A stretch of 34,555 nucleotides of DNA from an uncultured Caulobacterales bacterium (lineage in GTDB: Bacteria > Pseudomonadota > Alphaproteobacteria > Caulobacterales > Caulobacteraceae), in assembly GCA_903840435.1 (NCBI GenBank), contig CAIMFV010000039.1, positions 1-34,555 of the forward strand. Direction: 5' to 3'. The notes under the pieces are model-generated. The model had not been told where the DNA came from, ran no database searches, and was given only the letters and a program-made list of their open reading frames with translations. The position numbers and the translations under genes are program-made. This document shows, one piece after another, positions 33,781 to 34,555 of this stretch. The stretch's first letter is position 1. Each line of letters starts with the position of its first letter.

Positions 33781-34418
33781 TCATTAGGCAAAATAATACC
33801 GCAGGTAAATTTCCCAAACTTTGTTGTGAGATGAACTCCCCGTGGCGCCCCTCCTAAACTGCAAAAAACCGCTGGGGGATTGCCGGGTATCGCGCCTGGC
33901 GCGAGGCGGCCGGCGGTTCCGCTGGCCGTGGGTGTTTGATAGAAATGCAAGGCGGCTTGGTGCGCCGATTCCAGGTCGTATTCGACGCGCTTTTCTTCAG
34001 GGATCTTGTCGATCGAAGGCGCGGTCAAGCCAGCAGTCGCCAAGGCGTCTCGACATTTCGCCTTTTCCTCTGGAGTGAGGTTCAAGGTCGTTGCGGCGGC
34101 GCAACCCATTAAGCTGCGCAGGGCTTTCCGGAGGCCTCTTCCATCCCCTATGCTCGGGTCGCGGTCGGTAGCGTCTATTGTTGTCGTGGGACTTGTGCCT
34201 TCAGAGGGCGTTTTTGCTGGGTTTGCGTCTTCCCGAGGCACGAGGTCGCGTGCTGTCGTGGTTGTGTCTTTGCCCGTCTGGGCCGTCGACGTCTTCGCCA
34301 AGTGTGTTTTCCTCGGCAGCGTTAGTTTCTGGCGCAGTTGTCGGTCGGGCGTTTCTACAGCCTCGATGTGGATCACTGTTCCCGGTTTCCGCTCTCCGAA
34401 GCGATGTGGAGGAATGAC
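33768..34418 (-). pseudogene. Hypothetical protein gene, 5' end apparently removed by IS66 insertion
   Basis: The frame is open from the IS66 end at 34418 to the stop at 33768 and on into the element, with no good start. A GTG at 34376 would give 202 residues. The first 75 residues are Thr/Pro/Lys-rich and low-complexity, like a periplasm-spanning linker. The C-terminal half is a compact domain with LRKALRSLMGCAAATTLNLTPEEKAKC and two later Cys residues. Residues before the GTG (PPHRFGERKPGT) look coding, suggesting the true start lay further upstream, perhaps with a membrane anchor. Function unknown; whether a shortened product is made is open. Confidence 0.55.
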
Positions 34419-34438
34419 GTAAGCGATTAGCTGACCCC
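34419..34438. repeat. IS66-family terminal inverted repeat end
   Basis: The sequence GTAAGCG at 34419-34425 is the conserved tip of IS66-family elements. It sits two bases from the tnpC stop codon (34427-34429), as expected for the transposase-distal end. The preceding eight bases ggaatgac (34411-34418) would be the target duplication; its partner lies outside the window. Confidence 0.75.
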
Positions 34439-34555
34439 GTTGGCGTTAAAATTCCACGGCATGAGGTCTTCGAGCTTGGAGAGCGGCCAGCCGTTTGCGA
34501 GGCGCTCGAGCGTTTGCGTTAGCCAAGCCTGCGGGTCGACATCATTCATTCTGCA
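34427..34555 (-). CDS. tnpC: IS66 transposase TnpC, C-terminal end only (runs off window)
   Basis: The 42 visible residues include NDVDPQAWLTQTLERLANG and end LEDLMPWNFNANGVS, matching the IS66 transposase C-terminal tail (NDVDPQAWL...DELLPWNW). It is open at the window edge, so whether the element is intact cannot be judged. The stop codon falls within the terminal repeat. Confidence 0.85.
   Translation of the reverse strand, partial: CRMNDVDPQAWLTQTLERLANGWPLSKLEDLMPWNFNANGVS

Noticed and set aside
29411-34420. The 10-mer ggaatgacgt occurs at 29411 and again at 34411, flanking the accessory block like a target duplication
   Set aside because: The right copy is adjacent to the IS66 end and its last two bases belong to the IS; the left copy has no IS end beside it and similarity stops at 10 bases, so coincidence is likely.
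1-34555. CRISPR array, rRNA or phage structural genes
   Set aside because: No regularly spaced repeats with unique spacers, no rRNA-like sequence and no phage structural motifs were seen.

Overview
The window looks like chromosomal DNA from a GC-rich alphaproteobacterium, most likely Caulobacterales (Caulobacter/Asticcacaulis/Phenylobacterium type). The reasons are two long TonB-dependent receptors of the Xanthomonas-Caulobacter kind, a tryptophan-halogenase-like flavoprotein inside a glycosidase operon, an alphaproteobacterial aa3 oxidase subunit IV, and REP-like ggataccggcc/ccggcgtaggccgg intergenic repeats. The genus is inferred, not proven.

Layout. Positions 1-620 are non-coding, with a 41-bp direct repeat and a concentric dyad. 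Positions 621-6332 run rightward: a TonB-dependent receptor, tldD and a sugar-porter MFS permease. A leftward ROK repressor (6356-7555) diverges from a second TonB receptor (8039-11113), which ends at a strong terminator. A tightly packed operon follows (11291-19686): halogenase-like flavoprotein, ROK sugar kinase, secreted GH2 glycosidase and GH3 glucosidase. A 41-codon rpmJ (L36) with its own terminator lies on the minus strand at 19759-19884. Next come a P450 and an AraC regulator (both leftward), then rightward GH92 alpha-mannosidase, GH13 amylase-like and MltB-type lytic transglycosylase genes, a leftward MFS exporter and a small rightward oxidase subunit gene.

From 5019 to about 26072 the genes read as a glycan-utilisation region. 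TonB receptors would import oligosaccharides, secreted GH2/GH3/GH92/GH13 enzymes would trim them, the MFS porter would move monosaccharides into the cytoplasm, the ROK kinase would phosphorylate them, and ROK and AraC regulators would sense them. Mannose- and glucose-containing substrates are suggested but not proven.

The most unusual part is the leftward block 29520-33572. A 52-residue peptide gene with a strong ribosome binding site is followed by a radical SAM/SPASM protein, an LpxL/HtrB-like acyltransferase lacking the HX4D/E motif, an S49 (SppA-like) peptidase without a membrane segment, and a secreted protein of unknown family. The last four genes overlap by 8, 4 and 4 bp. This looks like a RiPP (ribosomally made, modified peptide) locus. 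The peptide ends in a Trp-Ser-Lys tripeptide, also found in darobactin, and has a Tyr-Thr-Asp a few residues earlier; both fit the aromatic-X-X pattern of radical-SAM three-residue cyclophanes. I recognise no described system with this gene set. At the right edge an IS66-family element (end at 34419, tnpC 3' end) appears to have cut off the 5' part of a gene next to the locus.
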